A stretch of 64,000 nt of DNA from Hyunsoonleella pacifica (lineage in GTDB: Bacteria; Bacteroidota; Bacteroidia; Flavobacteriales; Flavobacteriaceae). Location: the NCBI RefSeq assembly GCF_004310335.1, contig NZ_SIRS01000004.1, positions 1 to 64,000 on the forward strand. Direction: 5' to 3'. Under the pieces are notes generated by a model, which made no database searches, was not told the origin of the DNA, and saw nothing but the letters and a program-made list of their open reading frames with translations. A program made the translations under genes and the position numbers. Of this stretch, positions 1-9,424 are shown piece after piece (position 1 is the stretch's first letter; each line of letters begins with the position of its first letter).

Positions 1-344
1 AATACGTTTGAAGTTACTGATGCAGCAGGTAATACGGCTACTTGTAGCTTTGATGTAACGGTAACTGATAATGAAGACCCAACCATTAACTGTCCTGCGC
101 CTATTAACGTAAATGTTGATGCAAATGAGTGTGGAACCATTGTAACATATACTACTCCAGTAGGAATTGATAACACTACAAGTGCTGTTACTACCCAAAT
201 TGCTGGATTACCTTCTGGTTCTTTATTCCCAATTGGTACTACAACTAATACGTTTGAAGTTACTGATGCTTCTGGTAATACTACTACTTGTAGCTTTGAT
301 GTAACGGTAACTGATAATGAAGACCCAACCATTACATGTCCTGC
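1..344 (+). repeat. Near-identical DNA repeats inside the HYR gene, 246-bp period
   Basis: Bases 1-98 and 247-344 are almost identical; the differences cluster at about positions 24-40 of the unit. The period of 246 bp equals 82 codons, one HYR module. A shorter remnant (GAAGACCCAACCATTACATG) recurs near 585. The identity extends through synonymous positions, so recent duplication or gene conversion is likely. Confidence 0.8.
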
Positions 345-2388
345 TAATGTAACAGCTAATACTTCTGATGATACAACTGGTAACTGTACCACTACTGTTT
401 CACTAGGTACACCTACTACTGCAGATAATTGTTCTGTAGCTTCTGTTGTCGCTCAAGTAAATGGTGCAGATATCGACCCTGCCTCTTTTGAATTTCCGTT
501 AGGAGATACATCTGTTACTTGGATTGTGACTGATGATAGTGGTAATACTGCTAATTGTACACAAACCGTTACCGTTATTGATGACGAAGACCCAACCATT
601 ACATGTCCAGAAGACATTACTGTTAATGCAGATCCTGGTTTATGTTCTGCTTCAAACGTAGACTTAGGAACTCCCCTAACTGATGATAATTGTGGTGTAG
701 CAACTGTATTGAATAATACTCTAGAACCATTTGCTTTAGGTCAAACGACAGTAATATGGACTGTTACAGATGATTCAGGAAACACAGCTACTTGTGAGCA
801 AATTGTTACTGTTGTAGATGGAGAATTACCTGAGATAATTTGTCCTCCTGCAATTACTATAAATGTTGACCCTGGGACTTGTGAAGCCACAAATGTAGAC
901 TTAGGTAATATGGATGTGCAAGACTGTACTGATGTTATCATTACCAATAATGCTCCTTCTACCTTCCCATTAGGAAACACCATTGTAACATGGACGGTTA
1001 CAGATTTAGCAGGAAATTCAGATACATGCGAGCAAACTGTAACTGTTGAGGACAATGTTCCACCAACTTTTGTAGAAGCGCTTCCAACAAATATAACTGT
1101 AGAGTGTGATAATGTACCAACTGAAGAAACACTAACGGCTACTGACAATTGTAGTGATGCTATTGTTACTTTTGATGAAGTTAGAATAGATGGTTCTTGC
1201 ACTTCTAATTATATATTAGAACGTACATGGACTGCTACTGACGAAGCAGGTTTAACGACTGTACATACGCAAACCATTACGGTTGAAGATACTACACCTC
1301 CTTCTTTTGTTGACAGATTACCAGAAGATATTACAGTGGAGTGTGATGCCATTCCTGCAGCAGAAGATATTTCTGCTACAGACAACTGTAGCTCAGCAAC
1401 CGTTACAACAGATGACGTAATTATTGAAGGGTCATGTGTTGGAACATATACAATTGAACGAATATATACCGCGACAGATGAATGTAGTCTATCCGTTTCT
1501 TATACTCAAACCATAAATGTAGAAGATACAACAGCACCTGCTCCAGTAACAACTATTGAAGAAAATATAACTGTAAGTTGTACAGATATCCCTGAAGTTC
1601 CAGAAATTCAATTTGAAGATAATTGTTCCACAGATATTGTAGAAGTGTTTAATGAAGTAAATGGATTTGATGATACAGTATTTGAAGACTATCAAATAGT
1701 AAGAACTTGGACAGTTAAAGATGCTTGTAATAATGAAGCAACATATACACAAACATTAAATGTATTATTAGATGAAATTATTACAGAAATTAATGGTCCT
1801 GATAGATGTTTCGACGATGGTACTGTTGACTTAAATGAGTTCTTAACTTCCGAAAACAAAGAAGGCACATGGGAATTGGTTGAAGGTAACACGCAAGCAG
1901 AGTTAAATGGCAATATATTTGATCCAACAACTCTAGAACCATCCTTAGACTTTTTACCTAATAATGGAGATGCCATTACCTACGTCTTCAGATATACAGG
2001 ATTAGATGCTGGCTGCATCAATATCACAGAAGTAACCATGGCAATAAATCCTGATTGTGTAGTACTACCATGTGGAGATACAGATGTTGTAATTTCCAAA
2101 GCACTTACACCTAATGGAGATGGTTTTAACGATAGTTTTGATATTATGGGAATTGAACTATGTGGATTTACCGCTAATGTTAAAATATTCAACCGTTGGG
2201 GAGCACTAATTTATGAATCTAGTAATTACACCTTGGGAGAAGCTCAAGGTTCATGGCAAGGAAGTGCTCATAAATCTTCTGTAGGATCTGCAGGTAAAGT
2301 ACCTAACGGAACATACTATTACATTATTAACTTAGAAAATAGTGGATTACCACCTTACACTGGCCCTATCTACATCGGAACCAAATAA
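1..2388 (+). CDS. HYR-repeat surface protein with T9SS type B sorting domain (5' end outside window)
   Basis: The frame is open from base 1, so the start lies upstream; 795 codons are visible. The protein is a chain of Ig-like HYR modules of about 80 residues, each with motifs such as DPTITCP and TVTVxD and paired cysteines. The last 90 or so residues form a CHU_C/gliding-motility-type C-terminal domain (SKALTPNGDGFNDSF, VKIFNRWG, NGTYYYIINLE), which is the type B signal for export by the type IX secretion system. Such proteins are large cell-surface adhesins. A PorP/SprF gene follows 10 bases later, which is typical because type B cargo often needs a dedicated SprF-like partner. The adhesin role is inferred; the family and sorting signal are clear. 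Confidence 0.93.
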   Translation, partial: NTFEVTDAAGNTATCSFDVTVTDNEDPTINCPAPINVNVDANECGTIVTYTTPVGIDNTTSAVTTQIAGLPSGSLFPIGTTTNTFEVTDASGNTTTCSFDVTVTDNEDPTITCPANVTANTSDDTTGNCTTTVSLGTPTTADNCSVASVVAQVNGADIDPASFEFPLGDTSVTWIVTDDSGNTANCTQTVTVIDDEDPTITCPEDITVNADPGLCSASNVDLGTPLTDDNCGVATVLNNTLEPFALGQTTVIWTVTDDSGNTATCEQIVTVVDGELPEIICPPAITINVDPGTCEATNVDLGNMDVQDCTDVIITNNAPSTFPLGNTIVTWTVTDLAGNSDTCEQTVTVEDNVPPTFVEALPTNITVECDNVPTEETLTATDNCSDAIVTFDEVRIDGSCTSNYILERTWTATDEAGLTTVHTQTITVEDTTPPSFVDRLPEDITVECDAIPAAEDISATDNCSSATVTTDDVIIEGSCVGTYTIERIYTATDECSLSVSYTQTINVEDTTAPAPVTTIEENITVSCTDIPEVPEIQFEDNCSTDIVEVFNEVNGFDDTVFEDYQIVRTWTVKDACNNEATYTQTLNVLLDEIITEINGPDRCFDDGTVDLNEFLTSENKEGTWELVEGNTQAELNGNIFDPTTLEPSLDFLPNNGDAITYVFRYTGLDAGCINITEVTMAINPDCVVLPCGDTDVVISKALTPNGDGFNDSFDIMGIELCGFTANVKIFNRWGALIYESSNYTLGEAQGSWQGSAHKSSVGSAGKVPNGTYYYIINLENSGLPPYTGPIYIGTK

Positions 2389-2398
2389 AACGTAACCT

Positions 2399-3319
2399 AT
2401 GAAACCTATTAAACATTACATAATTGCTTTTGCGTTATTTAGTTGTACTGTTGGAGTTGCGCAGCAATTGCCTCAATTTACACAGTACATGTATAACACA
2501 ATTTCTATAAACCCAGCTTATGCTGGTAGTAGAGAAGCTTTAAGCATTGTTGGATTACACAGAAGTCAATGGGTTGGTTTTGATGGTGGCCCTATTACGC
2601 AAACTCTTTCTATACATTCCCCTTTAAGAAACGATAGAATAGGTGTAGGATTATCTTTTATAGAAGATGACTTAGGTCCAGAAAACTTCACATATTTATA
2701 TGGAGATTTTTCATATACACTTCCTGTAGGCACAACTGGTAAATTAGCTTTTGGAATTAAAGGCGGATTTACTAGTTACAGTTTAGATCCCGACTTTAGA
2801 AATTCACAAAGTTTTGATCCTTCCATTAGAGGTGTTCAAGACAGATGGACACCAAACATAGGTTTAGGTTTATTTTACCATACCAATAGATTCTACATTG
2901 GTGCTTCTGCTCCCAGAGTTTTGAATACTGATAGAAATACTGACGAAGGTTTTGAGGCTCTTGAAAGATTGAGTTATTATGCTATTGCTGGTGTCGTTCT
3001 TGACCTTAGCGAATCTATTAAATTTAAGCCTTCTACATTATTGAAAGCAACAAATGGTGCACCTTTATCATTTGATTTCACAGCTAACTTTTTATTCAAT
3101 GAGAAGTTTTGGTTGGGTGCGTCATATAGACTTAATCAAGACACAGGAGCTTTTGGCGGTTTTGCAGATATTCAAGTATCAAGACAATTACGTGTAGGGT
3201 ACTCTTATGAAAAACCTATTTCTGAAATTAGAAACTACACTAGCGGTACTCACGAAGTATTGTTGATATACGAATTTAAATTCTTAAGTTCTAAACTAAA
3301 ATCTCCTAGATATTTCTAA
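2399..3319 (+). CDS. PorP/SprF family type IX secretion system membrane protein
   Basis: This 306-residue protein has a signal peptide (about residues 1-21, ending VAQQ) and the family signature QLPQFTQYMYNTISINPAYAG directly after it. A repetitive beta-strand region typical of an outer-membrane barrel follows and ends in KSPRYF. PorP/SprF proteins work with the T9SS; in Flavobacterium johnsoniae SprF is needed to deliver the type B adhesin SprB. The gene sits between a type B cargo gene and two PorE-like genes, with gaps of 10 and 18 bases, so the set is probably one operon serving that cargo. Pairing with this particular cargo is inferred from position. Confidence 0.93.
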   Translation: MKPIKHYIIAFALFSCTVGVAQQLPQFTQYMYNTISINPAYAGSREALSIVGLHRSQWVGFDGGPITQTLSIHSPLRNDRIGVGLSFIEDDLGPENFTYLYGDFSYTLPVGTTGKLAFGIKGGFTSYSLDPDFRNSQSFDPSIRGVQDRWTPNIGLGLFYHTNRFYIGASAPRVLNTDRNTDEGFEALERLSYYAIAGVVLDLSESIKFKPSTLLKATNGAPLSFDFTANFLFNEKFWLGASYRLNQDTGAFGGFADIQVSRQLRVGYSYEKPISEIRNYTSGTHEVLLIYEFKFLSSKLKSPRYF

Positions 3320-3337
3320 AAACGGCAAGTATTCATT

Positions 3338-5260
3338 ATGAAATTAAAAACTTACATATTAGTTTCTATAGCTTTATTAATGGTATCCGTAGCGTTTGCT
3401 CAACCAGGTAAACAGAAAAGAGCTGATACTCTATTTAATAAATTTTCTTTTGTTAAGGCTGCCGAAGTTTATAAAGATCTTATAAAAAACAACTATAATA
3501 AAGATTATGCAACAAGGCAACTTGCTGATTGTTATGCGTATTTAAGAAATCCATCTGCTGCAGCGAGATATTATAAACGTGTTGTAGAACAAGATAATGT
3601 ACCCATTGAGTATTATTATAGCTATGCTCAGGCATTAAGAGGTATAAAAAAATATGAGGAATCAAGAGAATGGATGCAGCGTTTTAAAGATTCTGGTGGT
3701 GTTACAAATACTAATAGTTTTGAAAAAGACCAGATATTTATGGCACATGTATTTAGCTCAAAGAAACAGTACTTTTTAAAACGAACAAGAATTAATTCAA
3801 AATTCAGCGATTTTGGCGCTATAGAGCATGATGGAAAAGTTTATTTTGCTTCTTCAAGAGATGAAGGCGTCTCTGTAAAACGTCTTTATGGCTGGAATGA
3901 ACAACCTTTTCTTGATGTTTATGTCACAGAAAAAGGAGGTAAACGCAGTGTAAACCATACTCACAAACTTAAAGGAGATGTTAATTCTATTTATCATGAT
4001 GGTCCTGTAGTTATTACCAAAGATGGAAAGACAATGTATTTCTCTAGAAATGCTGCCAACAAATATGGTAAAGAAAATGATAAAAAGGGAGTTAGTACTA
4101 TAAATATTTACAAAGCTACTCTTAAAGATAGCCTTTGGACTGATGTTGAAAAACTATCTATAAATAGTAATGAATATTCAACTCAACACCCTGCTTTAAA
4201 TAAAGATAATACTCGCCTCTATTTTTCATCCGATATGCCAGGTGGTTATGGTGGTTCTGATATTTACTATGTAGATATTAACACAGACGACACCTTTGGA
4301 ACTCCAATAAATGTTGGAGAAGTAGTAAATACAAAAGATGCTGAAGGAACGCCATTTATTAATAATGAAGGGATATTGTTCTTTTCATCTGATGGACATT
4401 TGGGCTTAGGCCTATTAGATGTTTTCGGCACTGTTACTGATGAAAATGATACGATTACTGATGTAGTGAATCTAGGAGTTCCTGTAAATTCTGAAAAGGA
4501 TGATTTTGCCTTCACTATGAATCAAGACGGTTTAACAGGCTACTTTTCCTCTAACAGAAGAGGGGGGCGAGGAGATGATGATATTTATGAATATTACCGT
4601 AAACCTTTATTAAACGTTCAAGGTCAAGTAGTTGATGCTATTAATAGTAAACCTATTCCTAATTCGGAAATAAACTTATTTGATGCCGACGGCAATAAAA
4701 TTGCATACATGGTTACAGATAAAGATGGCTACTATAATATCAATATAGATAGAAATAAAGACTATAAAATAGTAGCAAGTTTGGATAAATATATTGATGA
4801 TTATAGAGAATTTACATCAAAAAATATATCTAGTATCGAATCTGTAATCGTAGCAAACTTAATTTTGAATCCTGTTCAAAATGTTGAAGTATTGGCAGAC
4901 TTATCTTTAAATACAATTTACTTTGATTTTGATAAGCATAATATTCGTGAAGATGCTAAGAAAGAACTGGATAAAATAGTTAATTTAATGAACAACGATT
5001 ATCCAGAAATGATTATCAGAATTGAATCACATACCGATTCCAGAGGTTCATTAACCTATAATGATAGGTTATCTATAGATCGGGCAAATGCAACCTACGA
5101 CTATTTAATTTCAAATGGTATAGATCCAAATCGTATTACAGAACATAAAGGTTATGGAGAGAGACGACTTACTAATGGTTGTGAGGATGGTGCAAAGTGT
5201 GAAGATAAACAACATCAACTTAACCGTAGGACACAATTTATAGTTGTTCAGATGGAATAG
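3338..5260 (+). CDS. PorE-like OmpA family lipid-independent envelope protein (TPR, beta-propeller, CRD, OmpA)
   Basis: This is a 640-residue protein with a signal peptide (residues 1-21, ending AFAQ). TPR-like helices follow (about 25-130), then WD40/PD40-type propeller repeats (about 150-420, with motifs such as LYFSSDMPGGYGGSDIYYVD), a carboxypeptidase-regulatory-like domain (about 430-520) and a C-terminal OmpA peptidoglycan-binding domain (about 525-640; SHTDSRGSLTYNDRLSIDRA contains the conserved Asp and Arg). This domain order matches PorE of Porphyromonas gingivalis, a periplasmic T9SS component that anchors to peptidoglycan. It probably links the neighbouring PorP/SprF protein to the cell wall. 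The next gene is a tandem paralogue. Confidence 0.9.
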   Translation: MKLKTYILVSIALLMVSVAFAQPGKQKRADTLFNKFSFVKAAEVYKDLIKNNYNKDYATRQLADCYAYLRNPSAAARYYKRVVEQDNVPIEYYYSYAQALRGIKKYEESREWMQRFKDSGGVTNTNSFEKDQIFMAHVFSSKKQYFLKRTRINSKFSDFGAIEHDGKVYFASSRDEGVSVKRLYGWNEQPFLDVYVTEKGGKRSVNHTHKLKGDVNSIYHDGPVVITKDGKTMYFSRNAANKYGKENDKKGVSTINIYKATLKDSLWTDVEKLSINSNEYSTQHPALNKDNTRLYFSSDMPGGYGGSDIYYVDINTDDTFGTPINVGEVVNTKDAEGTPFINNEGILFFSSDGHLGLGLLDVFGTVTDENDTITDVVNLGVPVNSEKDDFAFTMNQDGLTGYFSSNRRGGRGDDDIYEYYRKPLLNVQGQVVDAINSKPIPNSEINLFDADGNKIAYMVTDKDGYYNINIDRNKDYKIVASLDKYIDDYREFTSKNISSIESVIVANLILNPVQNVEVLADLSLNTIYFDFDKHNIREDAKKELDKIVNLMNNDYPEMIIRIESHTDSRGSLTYNDRLSIDRANATYDYLISNGIDPNRITEHKGYGERRLTNGCEDGAKCEDKQHQLNRRTQFIVVQME

Positions 5261-5325
5261 AAATAACAAGCTAATTACTTGTACAATTATTATAAAACTA
5301 TTGTTTTAATAAAAAACAAGACCCC

Positions 5326-7266
5326 ATGAAACCAAAAAGCTACTTATTAATCTTTGCTTCATGCATACTTTCGTTAAGTATTTATGCCCAACAAGGTTTA
5401 CAAAAAAGAGCAGATAGTCTTTTCAATAAATTTGCTTTTGTAGATGCAGCAAACACCTACAAAAAATTAGTAGAAAAGAATTATAATGCTGCCTATGCCA
5501 CTAGACAATTAGGGGATTGTTACGCCTACATGCGTAATCCAGAAAAAGCATCTAAATACTATGAAAAAGCAGTTTCACAAGAAAACGTTCCTATTGAATA
5601 TTATTACAAGTATGCTCAAGCATTAAGAGGTATAAAAGACTATAAAACATCAAGAATTTGGTTGAAAAAATTTGAAGAAGTTGGAGGCGTAATTGATAAA
5701 AATAAAATTACTAAAGACCCCGACTTTATAACCGCAGTATTTAATGCTAAACATCAATATTCTTTAAAAGACACTAACTTTAATTCTGAATTAAGTGATT
5801 TTGGAGCATTTGAAAAGGATGGTCAAGTTTATTTCACATCTTCAGCTGATAAAGGTGTATCTACAAAGCATTTGTATGCTTGGAATGAACAGCCTTTTTT
5901 AGACGTTTACGTTACAGAAAAAGATACTGACACCATTATTCATCATTTATCAAAACTAAAAGGAGATGTAAACTCTGTATATCACGACGGCCCTGTTGTT
6001 ATCACAAAAGATGGGAAAACCATGTATTTTTCCAGAAACAATTTTAACGATAAAAAACTGGGAAAAGACAAGTATGGTATAAGTAACCTTAAAACATATA
6101 AAGCATCACTTGTAGGTGGAGAATGGACTAATATTAAAGAATTACCATTTAATAGTGATGATTATTCCGTTGGTCACCCAAGTCTTAATAATGATGAAAC
6201 TAAATTATACTTTGCTTCAGACATGCCAGGTGGTTTAGGAGGTTCTGATATTTACTATGTAGATATAGAAAAGAATGGTAACTATGGAAAACCTCAAAAT
6301 GCAGGAGATATCATCAATACCAAAAGAAATGAATTATTCCCTTTTATAAACACTGAAAATATTCTCTTCTTTTCATCTGATGGGCATTTCGGATTAGGCC
6401 TACTGGATATATTCGCAACAGTTTACGATGAAAACGGTACGCTTTCTGATGTTGTAAATCTTGGAGTTCCAGTAAATTCAAACAAAGATGATTTTTCATT
6501 TTTTATGAATGATGATGGAATTACTGGATACATTGCTTCAAATAGAGATGGCGGAAAAGGAGATGATGATATTTACGCATATAATCGAATTCCTCGCCTA
6601 AAAATTGAAGGTACAGTTATAGATTCTGTTGGGAACACTCCTGTCCAAAATGCTATTGTAACACTATTAGATAGTGATGGAAACAAAATAGCTTTTGTTG
6701 AAACAGATGAAAATGGAGAATACCAAATAAACATAGATAGAGATACTGATTATGTTGTTACAGCAAATAAACAAGGGTATCCAGAATACACTACTTCTGT
6801 TACAACTAAAGGTTTAGATAATACTATAAAATCTATTACAGTAGATTTCGAGATAAGCCCAATACAGGAAGCTGTTGAAGAAGATATAGAACCCGAGGTA
6901 ATAATAGATGATCTTGGTCCTATATACTTTAATTTTGATAGTGCTAAAATAAGATCTGATGATTCCAACGAGTTAGCCAGAATTGTAGACCTTATGGTAA
7001 ACAAATATCCAGAAATGACTATTAAAATAGAATCCCATACAGATTCTAGAGGTCCAGCTTCATATAATGATATTTTGTCAACTAGGAGAGCAAATGCCAC
7101 GTATAGTTATTTAATATCTAAAGGTGTTGATGCATCAAGAATAATAGAATATAAAGGCTATGGCGAACGAAACCTAACTAATGATTGTGATGGTACTAAA
7201 CATTGTACCGAAGATCAGCACAAGCTTAACAGACGTACTAATTTTATAGTTGTAAAAGTGAAATAA
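5326..7266 (+). CDS. PorE-like OmpA family protein, tandem paralogue
   Basis: This 646-residue protein is collinear with the upstream gene over its whole length: signal peptide ending IYAQQ, TPR region, propeller repeats (about 150-425), a carboxypeptidase-regulatory-like domain and a C-terminal OmpA domain (SHTDSRGPASYNDILSTRRA). The linker before the OmpA domain is acidic (EAVEEDIEPEVIIDD) and longer than in its partner. The copies have diverged at many synonymous and non-synonymous sites, so the duplication is not recent. A 65-base gap separates the two genes and a strong terminator hairpin follows this one, marking the end of the T9SS accessory operon. Confidence 0.9.
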   Translation: MKPKSYLLIFASCILSLSIYAQQGLQKRADSLFNKFAFVDAANTYKKLVEKNYNAAYATRQLGDCYAYMRNPEKASKYYEKAVSQENVPIEYYYKYAQALRGIKDYKTSRIWLKKFEEVGGVIDKNKITKDPDFITAVFNAKHQYSLKDTNFNSELSDFGAFEKDGQVYFTSSADKGVSTKHLYAWNEQPFLDVYVTEKDTDTIIHHLSKLKGDVNSVYHDGPVVITKDGKTMYFSRNNFNDKKLGKDKYGISNLKTYKASLVGGEWTNIKELPFNSDDYSVGHPSLNNDETKLYFASDMPGGLGGSDIYYVDIEKNGNYGKPQNAGDIINTKRNELFPFINTENILFFSSDGHFGLGLLDIFATVYDENGTLSDVVNLGVPVNSNKDDFSFFMNDDGITGYIASNRDGGKGDDDIYAYNRIPRLKIEGTVIDSVGNTPVQNAIVTLLDSDGNKIAFVETDENGEYQINIDRDTDYVVTANKQGYPEYTTSVTTKGLDNTIKSITVDFEISPIQEAVEEDIEPEVIIDDLGPIYFNFDSAKIRSDDSNELARIVDLMVNKYPEMTIKIESHTDSRGPASYNDILSTRRANATYSYLISKGVDASRIIEYKGYGERNLTNDCDGTKHCTEDQHKLNRRTNFIVVKVK

Positions 7267-7293
7267 TTCCAAAGCTTAGTTTAATAATAATTA

Positions 7294-7326
7294 AAAACCA
7301 TCAAGAGTTACTTTTGATGGTTTTTT
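7294..7326 (+). terminator. Intrinsic terminator of the T9SS accessory operon
   Basis: An 11-bp perfect stem (AAAACCATCAA with TTGATGGTTTT) encloses a short loop and runs into a T tract. It lies 27 bases after the stop of the second PorE-like gene. Confidence 0.85.
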
Positions 7327-7355
7327 ATATTTACGCTATCACAACATCTTACAAT

Positions 7356-7814
7356 TTGAAAAATTTAAAAAATAGTATTGACGAGTTAGTTGAGTTTGGA
7401 AGCAAACCAATATTGAATTTTAATGAAAATGAATCTAAAATACTAGTACTATTAACTGAGTTGTATTGTTTATACTTAAAAATGGATTATCAAGAACTTG
7501 ATAGTGAGACTTGTGATAATACTCCTGAGTTTAGATATGAAGATGTTAGAAAATTTGTAGCAATTAATTTCCCAAACTATGGTTGGTATCATTCTTTATC
7601 AAATTCCCATAAATGTAAGGAAGATGAGGAGTTAGCTATTGGAGATAAAATCGATGATTTGACGGATATCGTTAAAGATATGATGGACATAAAATGGGCG
7701 ATGGAAAATGAGAGTTTCCAAAACGGGTTATGGTTATTTAAATTTTTAATGCAATACCATTGCGAACAGCATTTAGTGGATTTTCTAAAATATGCAAAAG
7801 ACCTTAAATCATGA
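7356..7814 (+). CDS. DUF5063-like protein
   Basis: This is a small acidic protein of about 152 residues with no signal peptide or membrane segment. The pattern LYxLYLxM, TPEFRYEDVRKFV, a central acidic stretch, DDLTDIVKDMMDIKWAM, and the ending FKFLMQYHCEQHLVDFLKYA resembles DUF5063, a family of unknown function. The frame is open upstream to a TTG at 7314 and an ATG at 7317, but both lie in the 3' arm of the preceding terminator hairpin. I therefore prefer the TTG at 7356, which gives an N-terminus of (M)KNLKNSIDEL. The family call rests on pattern recall; the function is unknown. Confidence 0.7.
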   Translation: MKNLKNSIDELVEFGSKPILNFNENESKILVLLTELYCLYLKMDYQELDSETCDNTPEFRYEDVRKFVAINFPNYGWYHSLSNSHKCKEDEELAIGDKIDDLTDIVKDMMDIKWAMENESFQNGLWLFKFLMQYHCEQHLVDFLKYAKDLKS

Positions 7815-7843
7815 AATAAACTGCTTAATATAATATAAAGCTT

Positions 7844-7869
7844 AAACCCTTTCATTTCTGAAAGGGTTT
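7844..7869. terminator. Hairpin between converging genes
   Basis: A 10-bp perfect stem, AAACCCTTTC with GAAAGGGTTT, has a 6-base loop. It lies between the DUF5063-like gene and the oppositely oriented CAP lipoprotein gene, so it may terminate either one. There is no long T run. Confidence 0.6.
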
Positions 7870-8007
7870 ATTCCTAAAGCTAAATTTAATAACGACTAAG
7901 TTATCATTAATAACCTTGCTTATGACCAATTCAAATTAAACATCAAATCTAATTTTGCTATTAATCAGTATTTAAACAGGTTATATCTTTATTGTATGCA
8001 AATACAA

Positions 8008-8502
8008 TTATTTTTTTATAAAAATGTTGGTAAAATACCATCTACCATTAATATCTTTCTCTGCTGATACACCAAAATTAGTAAAATCTCCTTCTATATT
8101 TTTTTTATGAGCATCACTTCTCATCCATGCATTTACTACAGACTCTGCTGATGAATATCCATACGCTACATTTTCTGATACATTTTTGGCTCCTGCATTA
8201 CTCTTTAAATAATTACTTCTTGTAAAAAAATTAGCATGAGATACTGTTTGCGTATCCACCATATAATCTGTGTGGGTAAAAGCTGTAGACTTAATAATTT
8301 TCATACTCTGTAAAGGTTTTAGGCCTTCAGATAATCTATGATTATTAATTATTTCTAAAATTTCTATTTCAATAGTCTTATCACTTGGAATAGCTTCGTT
8401 AACGATTAATGCATCTGCTTTATCATCCAAAGATTCAGGAGAGCAGGAAAACAAACTCAAGGCTATAGCTGTCGCTAGGGACAATTTGGTTAGCAACTTC
8501 AT
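8008..8502 (-). CDS. CAP-domain (SCP/PR1-like) lipoprotein
   Basis: This 164-residue protein has a lipoprotein signal peptide (lipobox LFSC at about residues 17-20). The CAP domain fills residues 45-164: HTDYMVDTQTVSHANFF, then NVSENVAYG, then VVNAWMRSDAHKKNI, then a C-terminal strand GVSAEKDINGRWYFTNIF. The histidines and glutamate of the usual CAP cavity (H in SHAN, E in SEN, H in AHKKN) are present. Bacterial CAP proteins are envelope-associated and mostly of unknown activity. It stands alone, transcribed away from pdxH. Confidence 0.88.
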   Translation of the reverse strand: MKLLTKLSLATAIALSLFSCSPESLDDKADALIVNEAIPSDKTIEIEILEIINNHRLSEGLKPLQSMKIIKSTAFTHTDYMVDTQTVSHANFFTRSNYLKSNAGAKNVSENVAYGYSSAESVVNAWMRSDAHKKNIEGDFTNFGVSAEKDINGRWYFTNIFIKK

Positions 8503-8589
8503 GGTTAAGTAAATTTAGATTTGGGATTATAAATCTACTTTCTAAACCATGGGATGAGCGTTAATGAAATGTTAAATTCGATTAAAAAC

Positions 8590-8633
8590 ATGTATTTCAT
8601 CGAATTAAAATGTTTTTAGTCGATGAAATACAT
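8590..8633. terminator. 14-bp inverted repeat downstream of pdxH
   Basis: ATGTATTTCATCGA and its exact inverse TCGATGAAATACAT flank a 16-base loop, between the end of pdxH and the start of the CAP lipoprotein gene. A related motif (TGTATTTCGTAG) follows at about 8650. It could terminate pdxH. The long loop and the third partial copy also allow a protein-binding site. Confidence 0.5.
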
Positions 8634-8668
8634 TTTAAAGTAAGTAAAAGTGTATTTCGTAGTATTTT

Positions 8669-9316
8669 TTAAGGAGATAATCGATTAATTCTCCAAGTAA
8701 AATCGCTTTGAAGACGATATCTTATCCTATCATGAAGTCTATTGGGTCTTCCTTGCCAAAACTCTAGCTCTACAGGTTTTACAATATAACCTCCCCAATG
8801 CGATGGCCTTGCTACTTCCTTTCCTTCGTATTGAGTTTCTATGGCTTTTAGTTGCTTCTCTAAAAATGCTCTATCTGGCACTTCTTTACTTTGATTAGAT
8901 GCTAAAGCACCTAATTGACTTCCTTTGGGTCTGGATTCAAAATAGCCATCGCTCAAATTAGGAGCAATTTTTTCAGTCTTTCCCTTAATAATTACTTGAC
9001 GTTCTGCGCTATGCCAAAAAAAAGACAAGCACACATTTGGATTTTTACTTATAGCCTTTCCTTTTTCACTATTATAATTAGTATAGAATATAAATCCTTC
9101 GTGAGTAAACTTTTTTAGTAGCACTACTCTATTCTTAGGGAACCCATCTAGTCCAATAGTAGAAATAGTCATAGCATTATTCTCTTGTTCAGGGAAATGC
9201 TTATCTACCTCGTAAAACCACTTTTGAAATAACTCTAAAGGATTTTCTGGAACATCAACCAATAAGAGTTCTCCCTTCTCGTAAGATTTTCTATAATTAC
9301 TTAAATCATTTTCCAT
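8669..9316 (-). CDS. pdxH: Pyridoxamine 5'-phosphate oxidase
   Basis: This 215-residue FMN-dependent cytosolic enzyme oxidises pyridoxine or pyridoxamine 5'-phosphate to pyridoxal 5'-phosphate, the last step of vitamin B6 synthesis and salvage. Visible family motifs include DGFPKNRVVLLK and FYTNYNSEKGKAI (FMN binding), LSFFWHSAERQVIIKG, SRPKGSQLGALAS, and the C-terminal substrate-binding WQGRPNRLHDRIRY. Length and motif order match the family. It appears monocistronic. Confidence 0.96.
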   Translation of the reverse strand: MENDLSNYRKSYEKGELLLVDVPENPLELFQKWFYEVDKHFPEQENNAMTISTIGLDGFPKNRVVLLKKFTHEGFIFYTNYNSEKGKAISKNPNVCLSFFWHSAERQVIIKGKTEKIAPNLSDGYFESRPKGSQLGALASNQSKEVPDRAFLEKQLKAIETQYEGKEVARPSHWGGYIVKPVELEFWQGRPNRLHDRIRYRLQSDFTWRINRLSP

Positions 9317-9424
9317 ATTACGAAATTAATGAAAAATTAATCCTTCATATATAAGAAAATTAAGATAAACTTCTTAACTTGGGGTATCTCTCAAAATTTT
9401 TAATTTAAATTCATTATCAACCCA

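Noticed and set aside
741-1202. Minus-strand ORF of 153 codons inside the HYR gene
   Set aside because: It is a shadow of the repetitive HYR coding sequence, with the Ser/Thr/Val-rich composition expected from reverse reading and no start context.
7314-7355. Longer start (TTG 7314 or ATG 7317) for the DUF5063-like protein
   Set aside because: Both codons lie in the 3' arm of a strong terminator hairpin, and the added residues (MVFYIYAITTSYN) look unlike a conserved N-terminus.
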